The position numbers were made by a program, and so were the translations under genes. A model generated the notes under the pieces. The model did no database searches, was not told the origin of the DNA, and was given only the letters and a program-made list of their open reading frames with translations. From assembly GCF_004010325.2 (NCBI RefSeq), contig NZ_SADR02000017.1, positions 62,001 through 126,000 of the forward strand: a DNA stretch of 64,000 bases. Reading direction: 5' to 3'. Positions within the stretch are counted from its first letter, which is position 1. Each line of letters starts with the position of its first letter. Positions 1 to 9,035 of this stretch are shown in pieces. Source of the DNA: Mesorhizobium sp. M00.F.Ca.ET.216.01.1.1 (lineage in GTDB: Bacteria > Pseudomonadota > Alphaproteobacteria > Rhizobiales > Rhizobiaceae).

Positions 1-401
1 TTCATTCGGAGGGATTTCGGCAGACGCGCGAAGCGCGTCGCAGCGCACTCGTCGAAGACTATGTCGAGCTGATCGCCGACCTGATCGAGGACGGCAACGA
101 GGCGCGACAGGTCGATATCGCAGCTCGGCTCGGCGTCGCCCAGCCGACGGTCGCCAAGATGCTGACGCGGCTGTGCGCCGATGGGCTGGTTTCGAGAAAG
201 CCTTACCGTGGCGTGTTCCTGACCGAGGCCGGCCGCAAGGTCGCGGAAGAGAGCCGCATTCGCCACCAGACGGTGGAAGCCTTCCTGCGCTCGCTCGGCG
301 TCAGTGCCGAGACGGCGCGCATCGATGCCGAGGGCATCGAACACCATGTCAGCGCCGAGACGCTCGAGGCCTTCCGCAAGGCGATGACTACGGCACGCTA
401 G
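1..401 (+). CDS. mntR: MntR-type manganese-responsive regulator (5' end outside window)
   Basis: This is a DtxR/MntR-family metal-sensing repressor, which in rhizobia controls manganese uptake. The frame is open from the first base, so the start codon lies upstream and about 132 residues are visible. A winged-helix DNA-binding domain is clear: DIAARLGVAQPTVAKMLTRL is the helix-turn-helix and is followed by the wing (DGLVSRKPYRGVFLTEAG). The C-terminal part has the E-x-E-x-x-x-H type metal-site pattern (DAEGIEHHVSAET). The family is about 140 to 155 residues long, so little is missing. DtxR-like identity is secure; manganese rather than iron is inferred from the short length with no SH3 domain. 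Confidence 0.85.
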   Translation, partial: HSEGFRQTREARRSALVEDYVELIADLIEDGNEARQVDIAARLGVAQPTVAKMLTRLCADGLVSRKPYRGVFLTEAGRKVAEESRIRHQTVEAFLRSLGVSAETARIDAEGIEHHVSAETLEAFRKAMTTAR

Positions 402-543
402 TTGCTTTACTCTCGCGGGTTCAAGCTGCAAACATCCACTGGGACATTTGATCGGCGAGACGGAGCTGGGTTCCAGCCAGGGCCGTGAAGTCGCCATGCC
501 AGCAACGCGTTCGACGCGAAAAATGCTGTGACTTGGCGCAACC

Positions 544-566
544 GTTGCGATAATTTGCGATAATTA
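544..566. repeat. Tandem TTGCGATAA direct repeat upstream of the zinc metallopeptidase
   Basis: Two copies of TTGCGATAA start at 545 and 555, ten bases (one helical turn) apart, in the 231-base gap between mntR and the metallopeptidase start at 633. Same-face spacing is what a DNA-binding dimer would need, so this may be an operator or part of a promoter. No regulator can be named from the sequence. Confidence 0.35.
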
Positions 567-632
567 TTGTCGGGTTCGAGCGAGCCGAAGCACGGCCCGA
601 TCACGCGGAAACGTGCATCACGAGGGGTTATC

Positions 633-1547
633 ATGCTCTGGAAGGGCCGCCGGCAGAGTGACAATGTCGAGGATCAGCGCAGCGACAGCGGTGGCGGGTT
701 CAACCCATCCGGCGGCGGGCCCGGCCAGTTCCGCATCCCGGTCGGTGGACGTGCCGGTGGCGGCGGCATTTCGGGCATCGTCATTGTAGGCTTGATTTTC
801 CTCGCGGGGTGGTACTTCGGCTTCGACCCTTCGCAAATCCTGGGCGACAACGGCGGCCAGATCACCGACAACAGTGGCGAACAGGGCGGCGGCACCGGCG
901 CGCCCGCGTCCGACGAGATGAAGCAGTTCGTTTCGACGGTGCTGGCCGAGACCGAGGACACCTGGACCGGCATCTTCCAGGCCAATGGCCTTTCCTACGA
1001 GGATCCGAAGCTGGTTCTGTTCAGCGGGCAGATCCGCTCGGCCTGCGGTTTTGCCTCTTCGGCGGCCGGGCCGTTCTACTGCCCCGGCGACCACAAGGTC
1101 TATCTCGACACCACCTTCTTCCAGCAGCTCGATCAGCAGTTCGGCGCCTCCGGCGATTTCGCCCAGGCCTATGTGATCGCGCATGAGGTCGGCCACCACG
1201 TGCAGAACATCACCGGCATCCTGCCAAAGTTCAACCAGATGCGGCAGCAAATGGGCGAGGCCGAAGCCAATCAGATGTCGGTGCGGATCGAACTTCAGGC
1301 CGACTGCTTCGCCGGTGTGTGGGCGCATTTCACCGGGCAGAAGGGCATTCTGGAACAGGGCGACATGGAAGAGGCGCTGAACGCCGCCAAGCAGATCGGC
1401 GATGACACGCTGCAGAAGAAGATGCAAGGCTATGTCGTGCCGGAAAGCTTCAACCACGGCACTTCGCAGCAGCGGCAGACCTGGCTGGCGCGCGGCTACA
1501 AGAGCGGCAAGCTTTCGGATTGCGACACTTTGAACAATCCCGTCTGA
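633..1547 (+). CDS. Neutral zinc metallopeptidase, YpfJ family, membrane anchored
   Basis: This 304-residue protein belongs to the YpfJ/zinc-peptidase family (PF04228). It has a glycine-rich N-terminus, one membrane segment at about residues 48 to 67 and a periplasmic catalytic domain. The zinc motif is HEVGHH at residues 184 to 189 (HExxH), and the conserved ELQADCFAG follows and should give the third ligand. The start at 633 was preferred over the upstream frame extension from 567 because a GAGGGG ribosome site lies 6 bases before it and the family begins with a W-x-G-R-R type N-terminus. The substrate is unknown. It stands alone, with short gaps on both sides. Confidence 0.88.
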   Translation: MLWKGRRQSDNVEDQRSDSGGGFNPSGGGPGQFRIPVGGRAGGGGISGIVIVGLIFLAGWYFGFDPSQILGDNGGQITDNSGEQGGGTGAPASDEMKQFVSTVLAETEDTWTGIFQANGLSYEDPKLVLFSGQIRSACGFASSAAGPFYCPGDHKVYLDTTFFQQLDQQFGASGDFAQAYVIAHEVGHHVQNITGILPKFNQMRQQMGEAEANQMSVRIELQADCFAGVWAHFTGQKGILEQGDMEEALNAAKQIGDDTLQKKMQGYVVPESFNHGTSQQRQTWLARGYKSGKLSDCDTLNNPV

Positions 1548-1718
1548 GGCATCGCATCCGGCTCTTTTCCTCCTACGGCGATCAAGGTTCGGTCGCTGCG
1601 GCAACTGATGTCAGGATGAGGCAGTTGCTGTCGTTCGCTTATTGTTCCGGGTGGCAAGCTCGCCTATAACGTGCACCCCGCCTTCGCTCCAAGGGCGGCC
1701 TGAGGAGCTGACCCCACA

Positions 1719-2987
1719 ATGATCGACCCCAAAATCGCCAAGCGGGGCCTTGCGCTCGTTTTCACCACGCTGCTGCTCGACATCATCGGCTTCGGCATCA
1801 TCATGCCGGTGCTGCCGTCCTATCTCAGGGAATTGACAGGCGCCAGCGTCAGCGAGGCGGCGATCGAAGGCGGCTGGCTGTTCTTCGTCTACGCGGCGAT
1901 GCAGTTCTTCTTCGCACCCGTCATCGGCGGGTTGAGCGACCGCTTCGGACGGCGGCCGATCCTGCTCGCCTCCGTGCTCACCTTCTCTATCGACAACCTG
2001 ATCTGCGCAGTGGCCTGGTCCTACCCGATGCTGTTCATCGGGCGCGTGCTGGCCGGCATTTCCGGCGCCAGCTATTCGACGACGTCCGCCTTCATCGCCG
2101 ACATCTCGACCGACGAGAATCGGGCGAAGAATTTCGGCCTGCTCGGCATCGCTTTTGGCGTCGGCTTCGTCATCGGGCCGGTTCTGGGTGGGTTGCTCGG
2201 CACGTTCGGGCCTCGCGTGCCATTCTACTTCGCCGCCGGGCTTGCTCTCGTAAACTTCCTGATCGCACTGTTTTTCTTGCCGGAAACGCTGGACGACAAG
2301 CACCGCCGCCGCTTCGAGTGGAAACGCGCGAATCCTGTCGGCACGCTCATCCAGATGCGCAACTATCAAGGCATCGGCTGGATCGGGCTTGTGTTCTTCC
2401 TGATGACGCTTGGGCACATGATGTATCCGGCGGTGTGGTCGTTCGTCTCCAATTATCGCTATGGGTGGAACGAACAGCAGATCGGCTTCTCGCTCGGCGC
2501 CTTCGGCCTGTGCGGGGCGATCGTCATGGCGACAGTCCTGCCGCGTGTGATCCCCAGGCTCGGCGAGTGGAAGACGGCGGCAATCGGCCTGGCTTTCACG
2601 GCACTCAGCGCTTTCGGCTACGCCTTCGCGTGGCAAGGCTGGATGATCTATGCGGTGATTGTCGCCGGCTGCCTGGAAGCGCTGGCCGACCCGCCGCTGA
2701 GAAGTCTCGCCGCCGCCAAAGTGCCGCCCTCTGCGCAAGGCGAACTCCAGGGCGCAATGACATCGATCTTCTCGATCACCTCGATCATCACCCCGCTGCT
2801 TTATACGGCGATCTTTTCCTGGTTCACGGGTCCGGACGCGCCGGTGGAGTTCGGCGGGGCCCCTTACCTGCTCGGCGCGATTTTCCTCGCGCTGGCGCTC
2901 ATCGTCTTCGTCACGAAGGTGGCCAAGCCGACACCGAAGGAAGTCGAGCGTATGCATGCGCAGGAGGCGGTGACTGACGCGATTTGA
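1719..2987 (+). CDS. Tet-type MFS efflux transporter
   Basis: This is a 422-residue 12-helix major facilitator protein of the TetA/TCR (DHA1) group. The first helix reads LLLDIIGFGIIMPVLPSYL, with the D-x-x-G-F/x-x-x-P-x-L-P pattern typical of TetA-like proton antiporters. The loop 2-3 motif GLSDRFGRRPIL is intact. The length equals that of functional family members and the frame is unbroken. Drug specificity cannot be read from sequence, and many chromosomal rhizobial copies are not known to confer tetracycline resistance. A GC-rich hairpin with a T run follows the stop. Confidence 0.85.
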   Translation: MIDPKIAKRGLALVFTTLLLDIIGFGIIMPVLPSYLRELTGASVSEAAIEGGWLFFVYAAMQFFFAPVIGGLSDRFGRRPILLASVLTFSIDNLICAVAWSYPMLFIGRVLAGISGASYSTTSAFIADISTDENRAKNFGLLGIAFGVGFVIGPVLGGLLGTFGPRVPFYFAAGLALVNFLIALFFLPETLDDKHRRRFEWKRANPVGTLIQMRNYQGIGWIGLVFFLMTLGHMMYPAVWSFVSNYRYGWNEQQIGFSLGAFGLCGAIVMATVLPRVIPRLGEWKTAAIGLAFTALSAFGYAFAWQGWMIYAVIVAGCLEALADPPLRSLAAAKVPPSAQGELQGAMTSIFSITSIITPLLYTAIFSWFTGPDAPVEFGGAPYLLGAIFLALALIVFVTKVAKPTPKEVERMHAQEAVTDAI

Positions 2988-3009
2988 GCCTCGCGGAGCG
3001 CCGAAAGCT

Positions 3010-3032
3010 GAAGGCCGCTGTCGGCCCTTTTC
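3010..3032 (+). terminator. Rho-independent terminator after the Tet-type transporter
   Basis: AAGGCCG, a four-base loop and CGGCCCTTTT form a short stem followed by T residues, 23 bases after the transporter stop codon. Position and shape fit an intrinsic terminator for the plus-strand gene. Confidence 0.6.
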
Positions 3033-3045
3033 CACTGATCTAACT

Positions 3046-3150
3046 AAAGCGCGTCGCGTTCGAACGACTCCTGGCGACGCGCTTTAAGTTTTGTTTTCGC
3101 GTATGTCGTTGTCCCAAAACCTCTGCGCACTTTTGGGCGACGCGCTTTAG
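3046..3150. repeat. Rhizobial palindromic intergenic repeat overlapping the carA stop codon
   Basis: A block of about 105 bases starts with AAAGCGCGTCGC and ends with GCGACGCGCTTTAG; an internal GGCGACGCGCTTTAAG also pairs with the left end. From memory, similar blocks with the core TGTCGTTGTCCCAAAACC are scattered between genes in Mesorhizobium (RIME-like elements). The carA stop codon (TAA on the minus strand, 3147 to 3149) falls inside the right arm, so the repeat forms the 3' end of the carA message. Confidence 0.6.
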
Positions 3151-4352
3151 GCGCGCTCGGCCAGCGCCGGTTCGCCGCGCTTTTCGCGGATCAGATTGAC
3201 GAAGCGGCGGAACAGATAGTGCGAATCCTGCGGGCCGGGTGATGCCTCGGGGTGGTGCTGGACCGAAAACACTGGCCGACCGGTCAGCGCGATACCGCAG
3301 TTCGAGCCGTCGAACAGCGAGACATGGGTTTCCTCGACGCCATTCGGCAACGAGTCGGCATCGACCGCAAAGCCATGGTTCATCGAGACGATCTCGACCT
3401 TGCCGGTGGTGTGGTCCTTCACCGGATGGTTGGCGCCGTGATGGCCCTGATGCATCTTCGTGGTCTTGCCGCCCAACGCCAGCGCCAGCATCTGGTGGCC
3501 AAGGCAGATGCCGAACACCGGGATACCGGTCTTCAACAGGTCCTGGATGACCGGAACGGCATAGTCGCCGGTGGCTTCTGGATCGCCGGGGCCATTGGAG
3601 AGAAAGATGCCGTCGGGCCGCATGGCGAGGATCTCTTCGGCGTCCGTCCTGGCCGGCACCACGGTGACCTTGGCGCCAAGCCCGGCAAGCAGGCGCAAGA
3701 TGTTGCGCTTGACGCCATAGTCGATGGCAACGACGTGCATGGACGGTTCGTCCTGTTCGCCAAAACCTTCATCCCAGACCCAGGGCGTCTCGCGCCAGAC
3801 GGAGCACTGGCCGGAGGTGACGTCCTTGGCCAGATCAAGCCCGACCAGGCCGGACCACGCGGCGGCGCGGCGCTTCAGGTCGTCGATGTCGAACACGCCG
3901 TCGGGAGCGTGCGCAATGACAGCGTTGGGCATGCCCTTTTCGCGGATCAGTGCGGTCAGCGCTCTGGTGTCGATGCCCGACAGCGCGACGATGCCGCGCC
4001 TCCTCAGCCATTGGTCGAGGTGGCCGGCGGCGCGATAACTCGAAGGGTTGGTGACATCGGCCTTGAACACGGCACCGACGGCGCCGGCGCGGGCAGCCGG
4101 ATTGAGATCCTCGATGTCCTCGTTATTGGTGCCGATATTGCCGATATGCGGGAAGGTGAAGGTGACGATCTGGCCGGCATAGGACGGGTCGGTGAGGATT
4201 TCCTGATAGCCGGTCAGCGCGGTGTTGAAGCAGACCTCGGCGACGGCCGAGCCAGTGGCGCCAAGGCCGCGGCCCTCGATGACGGTGCCGTCTGCCAGCA
4301 CCAGCAGGGCGGTCGGCTTTTCGGTGGCCCAAGGGGCGGTCATCGTTGCCAT
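3147..4352 (-). CDS. carA: Carbamoyl-phosphate synthase small subunit
   Basis: CarA is the glutaminase subunit that supplies ammonia to CarB for carbamoyl phosphate in arginine and pyrimidine synthesis. The N-terminal CPSase small-chain domain (ALLVLADGTVIEGRG, CFNTALTGYQEILTDPSY) is followed by a class I glutamine amidotransferase domain. That domain has the oxyanion loop SNGPGDP, the nucleophile in FGICLGHQ, and the His/Glu pair in VQHHPEAS. The start at 4352 (401 residues) has AGGAG seven bases upstream; the longer frame from 4505 is rejected. carB is not in the window. The last codons and stop lie in a repeat element. Confidence 0.96.
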   Translation of the reverse strand: MATMTAPWATEKPTALLVLADGTVIEGRGLGATGSAVAEVCFNTALTGYQEILTDPSYAGQIVTFTFPHIGNIGTNNEDIEDLNPAARAGAVGAVFKADVTNPSSYRAAGHLDQWLRRRGIVALSGIDTRALTALIREKGMPNAVIAHAPDGVFDIDDLKRRAAAWSGLVGLDLAKDVTSGQCSVWRETPWVWDEGFGEQDEPSMHVVAIDYGVKRNILRLLAGLGAKVTVVPARTDAEEILAMRPDGIFLSNGPGDPEATGDYAVPVIQDLLKTGIPVFGICLGHQMLALALGGKTTKMHQGHHGANHPVKDHTTGKVEIVSMNHGFAVDADSLPNGVEETHVSLFDGSNCGIALTGRPVFSVQHHPEASPGPQDSHYLFRRFVNLIREKRGEPALAERA

Positions 4353-4630
4353 GGCGGCACTCCTAAAGGCTGCGCCCGTCATCCGGCCCGGCGGGCCATT
4401 CTGCGCAGCAAATGGCGCGAAGCAGCGATTTCGCAGCCTCCGCGCACAGTCGGAACTCAGTTCATGCAAGGCCCAGTACATAGGGGAAGGCGCAAAAGCG
4501 GTCAATGACGCCGCACCGCACCGTGTCGATTTATTTCATCGAGCAATATCAGTGATTTGCCGGATGCCATCGAATTTGCGTTGGGCTTTCGACGCGGTTA
4601 TTGTCCCCGGCAATCTAAGGAGAATGCATC

Positions 4631-5080
4631 ATGCGCGGAAAAATCGCCGAGTCCCTGAAGAGCGCGATGAAGGCGCAAGACAAGCGCCGGCTGCCGACGC
4701 TCAGGCTGATCCAGGCCGCCATCCACGACCGCGACATCGCCAATCGCGGCGCCGGCAAGGGACCGACCAGCGACGACGAGATCCTGCAGATCCTGGCCAA
4801 GATGGTGAAGCAGCGCGAGGAGTCAGCCAAGGCTTACGACGACGGCAAGCGGCCGGAGCTCGCGGCGCAGGAGCGCGACGAGATGGCCATTATCCGCGAC
4901 TTCCTGCCGACGCAACTGGACGAGGCCGCCGTGCTTGCCGCGGCGCGCGAGGCGATCGCCTCGACCGGTGCGGCCAGCCAGAAGGACATGGGCAAGGTGA
5001 TGGCGGCGCTGAAGGAGAAATATGCCGGCCAGATGGATTTCGCCAAGGCGGGCGGTATCGTCAAGGGGTTGCTGCAGTAG
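4631..5080 (+). CDS. GatB/YqeY domain protein
   Basis: This 149-residue protein is of the YqeY family, which resembles the tRNA-binding tail of GatB (aspartyl/glutamyl-tRNA amidotransferase). The family signature is complete: an N-terminal KSAMKAQDKRRLPTLRLIQAAI, a central DDEILQILAKMVKQREESAKAY, and a C-terminal KDMGKVMAALKEKYAGQMDFAKAGGIVKGLL. AGGAG lies about 11 bases before the ATG. The gene is read away from carA, and in rhizobia carA and yqeY are commonly divergent neighbours. The exact biochemical role is not established. Confidence 0.92.
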   Translation: MRGKIAESLKSAMKAQDKRRLPTLRLIQAAIHDRDIANRGAGKGPTSDDEILQILAKMVKQREESAKAYDDGKRPELAAQERDEMAIIRDFLPTQLDEAAVLAAAREAIASTGAASQKDMGKVMAALKEKYAGQMDFAKAGGIVKGLLQ

Positions 5081-5115
5081 GGATTTTCCTTACCGCCGCG
5101 GATCGGTTTTACATC

Positions 5116-5673
5116 ATGGTCGAACTCGTCAAACCGGCGCTAGAACATCTGCCGTCCTACAAGGCCGCGCTGGAGCGCGGCTGGTCGCCGGACAATGTGC
5201 GGCTGCTTGCAGCGACGCGCGAGCAGCTTGCGGCAATCGAAAACGATCCGGCGGCGTTCCTTGCCGACCTGGACGACCCCGAGGGCAAGGGGCCGTCAAT
5301 CACCTTGCCCGACGGGACGAAAGTGCCGCGGCTGCCGGGGTTCCGGCGCTGGATCTGGGACGGTGAAGCCGCCGGCTCCATCGGCATCCGCTGGCAGCCC
5401 GGCACCGCGGCCTTGCCGCCGCATGTGCTCGGCCATATCGGCTATGCGGTGGTGCCGTGGAAGCGGTGGCGCGGCTATGCGACCGAGGCGCTGCGGCTGA
5501 TGCTCGGCGAGGCGAGGGCCATCGGACTGCCCTTCGTCGAGATCACCTGCAAGCCGGACAATCTGCCCTCGCAGAAGGTGGTGCTGGCCAATGGCGGCCG
5601 GTTCATCAAGCGATTCTTCGAAGACGCCGCCTATGGCGAGGCGGAAAGGTTGCGCTACCGGATCGATTTGTAA
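5116..5673 (+). CDS. GNAT-family N-acetyltransferase
   Basis: This 185-residue protein has a GCN5-related acetyltransferase fold. The acetyl-CoA loop is in the segment HIGYAVVPWKRWRGYATEAL (about residues 108 to 127), with the R-G-x-A/G pattern followed by a helix, and then the typical VEITCKPDNLPSQKVVLANGG that ends these domains. The start at 5116 lies 36 bases after the yqeY stop, so the two may share a transcript. No ribosome site stands out before it. The substrate is not predictable. Confidence 0.85.
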   Translation: MVELVKPALEHLPSYKAALERGWSPDNVRLLAATREQLAAIENDPAAFLADLDDPEGKGPSITLPDGTKVPRLPGFRRWIWDGEAAGSIGIRWQPGTAALPPHVLGHIGYAVVPWKRWRGYATEALRLMLGEARAIGLPFVEITCKPDNLPSQKVVLANGGRFIKRFFEDAAYGEAERLRYRIDL

Positions 5674-5684
5674 GGCGTGACGTT

Positions 5685-5695
5685 CCCCCCCCCCC
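5685..5695. repeat. Eleven-base poly-C tract between convergent genes
   Basis: A run of 11 C residues lies in the 28-base gap between the acetyltransferase stop (5673) and the stop of the minus-strand MFS gene (5702). It is outside both reading frames. Tracts of this length are prone to slippage and to sequencing error. Confidence 0.7.
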
Positions 5696-5701
5696 GAGCG
5701 C

Positions 5702-6883
5702 CTATTCGGCGGCGGCCGGCAATGGCGGCGTCGCCCTGATGCGCCATTCCCAGACATGCGAGGCAAGCGCAACTGCCACGGCAACCAGCATAGCCATCGC
5801 GCCAACCACGGGCAGGCTTCGATAGCCGTAGCCGGCATTTAGCATGGTGGCGCCCACAGACGCGGCCAGCGCGATGCCGACATTGAAGCCCGAGGGAATG
5901 AGCGAGGACGCGAGGTTAGACGCGTCCGCGGTCCAGGTCAGGATGCGGGTCTGGATCGGCGTGCCGATGGCAAAGTTAAGGCCGCCCCAGACGGTAATCG
6001 CCATCACCATCGGCACCGGGTAGGGGCTGACCGCATAGATGACGGCCAGCATCACCGCCTGCAGGGCAAGCATGGTGATGAGCGACGGCATCAGCTTCCA
6101 GTCGGCGAGCCGTCCGCCGACGAAGACGCCGATCGTTGCGCCGACACCGTTGAGCAGGAGCACCCAGGGTACCCAACCCTCGTCGAGGCCGGTGACTTCA
6201 AGCAGCGTCGGCGTGATGTAGGTGAACAGCCCGAACTGGCCGATCATCAGCATCAGCATGATGATGAGCGACGTCCAGACCTGCTGGCGTGCGAGCACGC
6301 GGACCTCGCGGCCAAAACTGACGGACCCATTCGACGACCTCGTCGTGCGCGGCACCAGCGCAGCTATGGAGGCGATGGCAACCACGCCGAGCGCACACAT
6401 CACCCAGAATGTCGCGCGCCACCCCCAAATGTTGCCGATCGCCGTGCCGGCAGGCACGCCGACGACATTGGAGACCGTGAGGCCGGACAGGATGAGCGCC
6501 ACCGCCATTCCGCGCTGGTCCTCGCGGGCCAGGCCGACAGCCACCACCATGGCGACGCCGAAATAGGCGCCGTGCGCTACGGCGACAGCAATGCGCAACA
6601 GCAACATCGATGCAAAGTCGGGTGCGAGCGCGCAGGCGGCCTGGCCGATGGTGAAGGCTGTGGCAAGGCCAAGCAGCAAGGCCTTGAGGGAAAGCCACTT
6701 GGTGGCAAGCGCCAGCAAAGGGCCACCGATCGCGATGCCGCCGGCGTAACCGGAAACGAGATAGCCAGCGGTGGGGATCGAGACGCCCAGCCCGCCGGCC
6801 ACTTGCGGCAGCACGCCGGCAATGACGAACTCGGTGGTGCCGAAGGCGAAGGCGGCGATGAACAGGGCAATGAGAGGCAGCAT
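5702..6883 (-). CDS. MFS transporter, DHA1-type efflux family
   Basis: This 393-residue major facilitator resembles the YdhP/AraJ/NepI group of sugar or drug efflux pumps. The N-terminus LIALFIAAFAFGTTEFVIAG matches the group's first helix (F-x-x-G-T-x-E-F-V), and about 12 hydrophobic segments follow. The start at 6883 was chosen because family members begin a few residues before this helix; the frame extends to 6943 and would add 20 polar residues. Neither start has a strong ribosome site. The gene is convergent with the acetyltransferase. The substrate is unknown. Confidence 0.82.
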   Translation of the reverse strand: MLPLIALFIAAFAFGTTEFVIAGVLPQVAGGLGVSIPTAGYLVSGYAGGIAIGGPLLALATKWLSLKALLLGLATAFTIGQAACALAPDFASMLLLRIAVAVAHGAYFGVAMVVAVGLAREDQRGMAVALILSGLTVSNVVGVPAGTAIGNIWGWRATFWVMCALGVVAIASIAALVPRTTRSSNGSVSFGREVRVLARQQVWTSLIIMLMLMIGQFGLFTYITPTLLEVTGLDEGWVPWVLLLNGVGATIGVFVGGRLADWKLMPSLITMLALQAVMLAVIYAVSPYPVPMVMAITVWGGLNFAIGTPIQTRILTWTADASNLASSLIPSGFNVGIALAASVGATMLNAGYGYRSLPVVGAMAMLVAVAVALASHVWEWRIRATPPLPAAAE

Positions 6884-7026
6884 GGGGCGGGAAGCGATCC
6901 TCGAATGAGAAGGCCTCAAATCATAGCCGGAAGCTGCGGGCAATCCAGAAATTGTCGGCGCCGCTTTAGGTTTTCTTCATCGGATTTAGGTCGCGGACCC
7001 TATGACGTGGTCGAAACGTCGGGCTG

Positions 7027-7236
7027 CTACGCGCCTGTCTTGCGTCCATAAGGAATTTTCAGCCACGCGCGCTCGTGAGCGTAATAAAGCAGCGACTTGG
7101 TGATGACTTCGGTGAAGCCGATGGTCGCGGCGAGCTTGATGCTTCCCGTCACGACGAGCGAAATGATCATCGTGTCGATGGTACCGGTGACGCGCCAGGA
7201 AAGTGCCTTGGCGAAGCTGCGCGAATGGGTATCCAT
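7027..7236 (-). CDS. DUF2061 small membrane protein
   Basis: This 69-residue protein is of the DUF2061 family. It starts with the signature RSFAKALSWRVTGTIDT, has one or two hydrophobic segments (MIISLVVTGSIKLAATIGF), and ends with the conserved KSLLYYAHERAWLKIPYG. A strong GGAGGT ribosome site precedes the ATG at 7236; the longer frame from 7350 is rejected. Other rhizobial members often sit beside sulfate-assimilation genes, but here the neighbours give no hint. The function is unknown. Confidence 0.85.
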   Translation of the reverse strand: MDTHSRSFAKALSWRVTGTIDTMIISLVVTGSIKLAATIGFTEVITKSLLYYAHERAWLKIPYGRKTGA

Positions 7237-7370
7237 CGACTTTACCTCCCGGTGGATTTTAGCCGATCCTTTAGCCGACAGACGGGAGGCTGAGCAAAGA
7301 CTAATTTTCCGCGTCGGTTCGAAGCGTTCCTCACGCTGATGTTCGGGCACTCGTGGTCTGCGGACCTAGC

Positions 7371-9035
7371 CTATCCGACCTTTAGCCGCGAGCCGGTGAG
7401 CAGGCCGCGTTCCTCCAGCACCGGATAAGCCATCGAGGCGAGCAGCGAGTTGATCTGCTTCAGGTCGCGAATGGTGTCGAGGTGGATGGAACTGGTCTCG
7501 ACGCTCTTGGCCGTACCGTCGCGCAGCCGCACGAAATGACTGGCGCTGGTTTCCTTCTCGCGGTCGCGCAGCCGGTCCTTTTCCAGCACCAGCTGGCGGG
7601 CGGTCTCCGGATCGCGCGAGACCAGCACGTTGAAGGCAAGCCGTGCATTGGCGAGCACCGAAGCGTGGAAGGCGCTAAGCTCGCGCCAGCCTTCGGGCGT
7701 GAACTCCAGCCCGCGCTCGAGCTTCTTCCTGACATGCACCAGCATGTTGCGCACGACGATGTCGCCGACCTGCTCGAGCTTGACGCAGGCGCCGATCAGT
7801 TCTTGGCAGCGCAGCGCTTCGTCCTCGCTCAGCGGGTTCTTGGTGACCTTGGCCAGATAGAGCTTTATCGCCGCGTGCTTTTTGTCGACGCGGTCGTCGA
7901 GCGCGGCCAGCGCCTTGATCTTGTCGGCGTCGGCGCTCTCATAGAGCTCGATGATGCGTTTCAGCATGATCTCGACCGTCTCGCAGACACGGACTACCTC
8001 GCGGGTGGCGTTGGCCAGCGCCTGGCTCGGCATGTCGAGGGCGCTTTCATTGAGCGCAGAAAGCTCGACCACGTCGAGCGCTTCGGCCGGCTCAGGCTTG
8101 GTGCCGAGCGCCACGATCTTTTCCGAAGCGCGGTAGACGAGCCCGGCCAGCGGCAGGCCGGCGAGCAGGATCAGCACATTGAAGAGGATGTGGGCATTGA
8201 CGATCTGGTCGGGCACGGTGGCGCCAAGAAAAGCGAAGGGTAGCTTGAACGACAGGAATAGGATCAGCATGACCAGCGAGCCCATGCCGCGCATCAGGAG
8301 ATTGCCGACCGGCACGATGCGTGCTCCCGGCTCCGCATTGCGGGTGAGCAGCGGCGCGATGATCGACGAGCCGAGATTGACGCCGAGCACCAGCACGATG
8401 CCGAGTTCGGGCGGGATGAAGCCGCGGCCGGCCAGAGTCACCATCAGCAGCACGGCGGCGATCGAGGAATGGAACAGCCAGGTGACCAGCGCTGCCAGCA
8501 GATAGGCGGTGACCGGGTCGCCGGAGAAATAGTTGACGATGACCGGCATCAGCGTGCTCTGGCGCAGCGGCTCGGATGCCTGGCCGATCATCTCCAGCGA
8601 CAAAAGCAGCAGGCCGATGCCGATCAGGATGCGGCCGAACTGACGCCAGTCGCGCCGTTCGGTGGCCATGAACATGACCGTTCCGGCGACAAGACAGACC
8701 GGCACCAGCAGCGACAGATCGAAAGTGAGCAGCTTCACCACCAGTGCCGAGCCGATCTCGGCGCCGCGCACGGCAAGCTGGCCCGACATGCCGCTGACGA
8801 TGCCGGCGCCGGCGAACGAGCCGACCAGCAGGGTAACTGCGGTCGAACTTTGCAGCGCGATCGCCAGTCCGCAGCCGGCCAGGACAGCCATCACCGGATT
8901 GCGCATAGTGGCGCGCAGTTTGTGGCGCAGTACGTCGCCATAGGCGCGCTCGACGCCGGTCTTGACCAGGCGGGTGGCAAACAGCATCAGCGCGACCGCG
9001 CCGGCAAGATGCAGCAGGACCACGGACCCGCTCAT
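7371..9035 (-). CDS. Na/Pi cotransporter family protein with PhoU-like tail
   Basis: This 554-residue inner-membrane protein has two NptA-type repeats. The first carries the hallmark QSSTA (ALQSSTAVTLLVGSF, about residue 62) and the second a related LFHSSIAAVLLMVTL. Eight or nine hydrophobic segments span residues 5 to 310. They are followed by a soluble helical domain (about 330 to 540) of the PhoU type, rich in charged heptads (IMLKRIIELYESADADKIKALAALDDRVDKK and on). Such YjbB-like proteins move phosphate with sodium, mostly outward. The frame is intact and stands alone. Confidence 0.87.
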   Translation of the reverse strand: MSGSVVLLHLAGAVALMLFATRLVKTGVERAYGDVLRHKLRATMRNPVMAVLAGCGLAIALQSSTAVTLLVGSFAGAGIVSGMSGQLAVRGAEIGSALVVKLLTFDLSLLVPVCLVAGTVMFMATERRDWRQFGRILIGIGLLLLSLEMIGQASEPLRQSTLMPVIVNYFSGDPVTAYLLAALVTWLFHSSIAAVLLMVTLAGRGFIPPELGIVLVLGVNLGSSIIAPLLTRNAEPGARIVPVGNLLMRGMGSLVMLILFLSFKLPFAFLGATVPDQIVNAHILFNVLILLAGLPLAGLVYRASEKIVALGTKPEPAEALDVVELSALNESALDMPSQALANATREVVRVCETVEIMLKRIIELYESADADKIKALAALDDRVDKKHAAIKLYLAKVTKNPLSEDEALRCQELIGACVKLEQVGDIVVRNMLVHVRKKLERGLEFTPEGWRELSAFHASVLANARLAFNVLVSRDPETARQLVLEKDRLRDREKETSASHFVRLRDGTAKSVETSSIHLDTIRDLKQINSLLASMAYPVLEERGLLTGSRLKVG

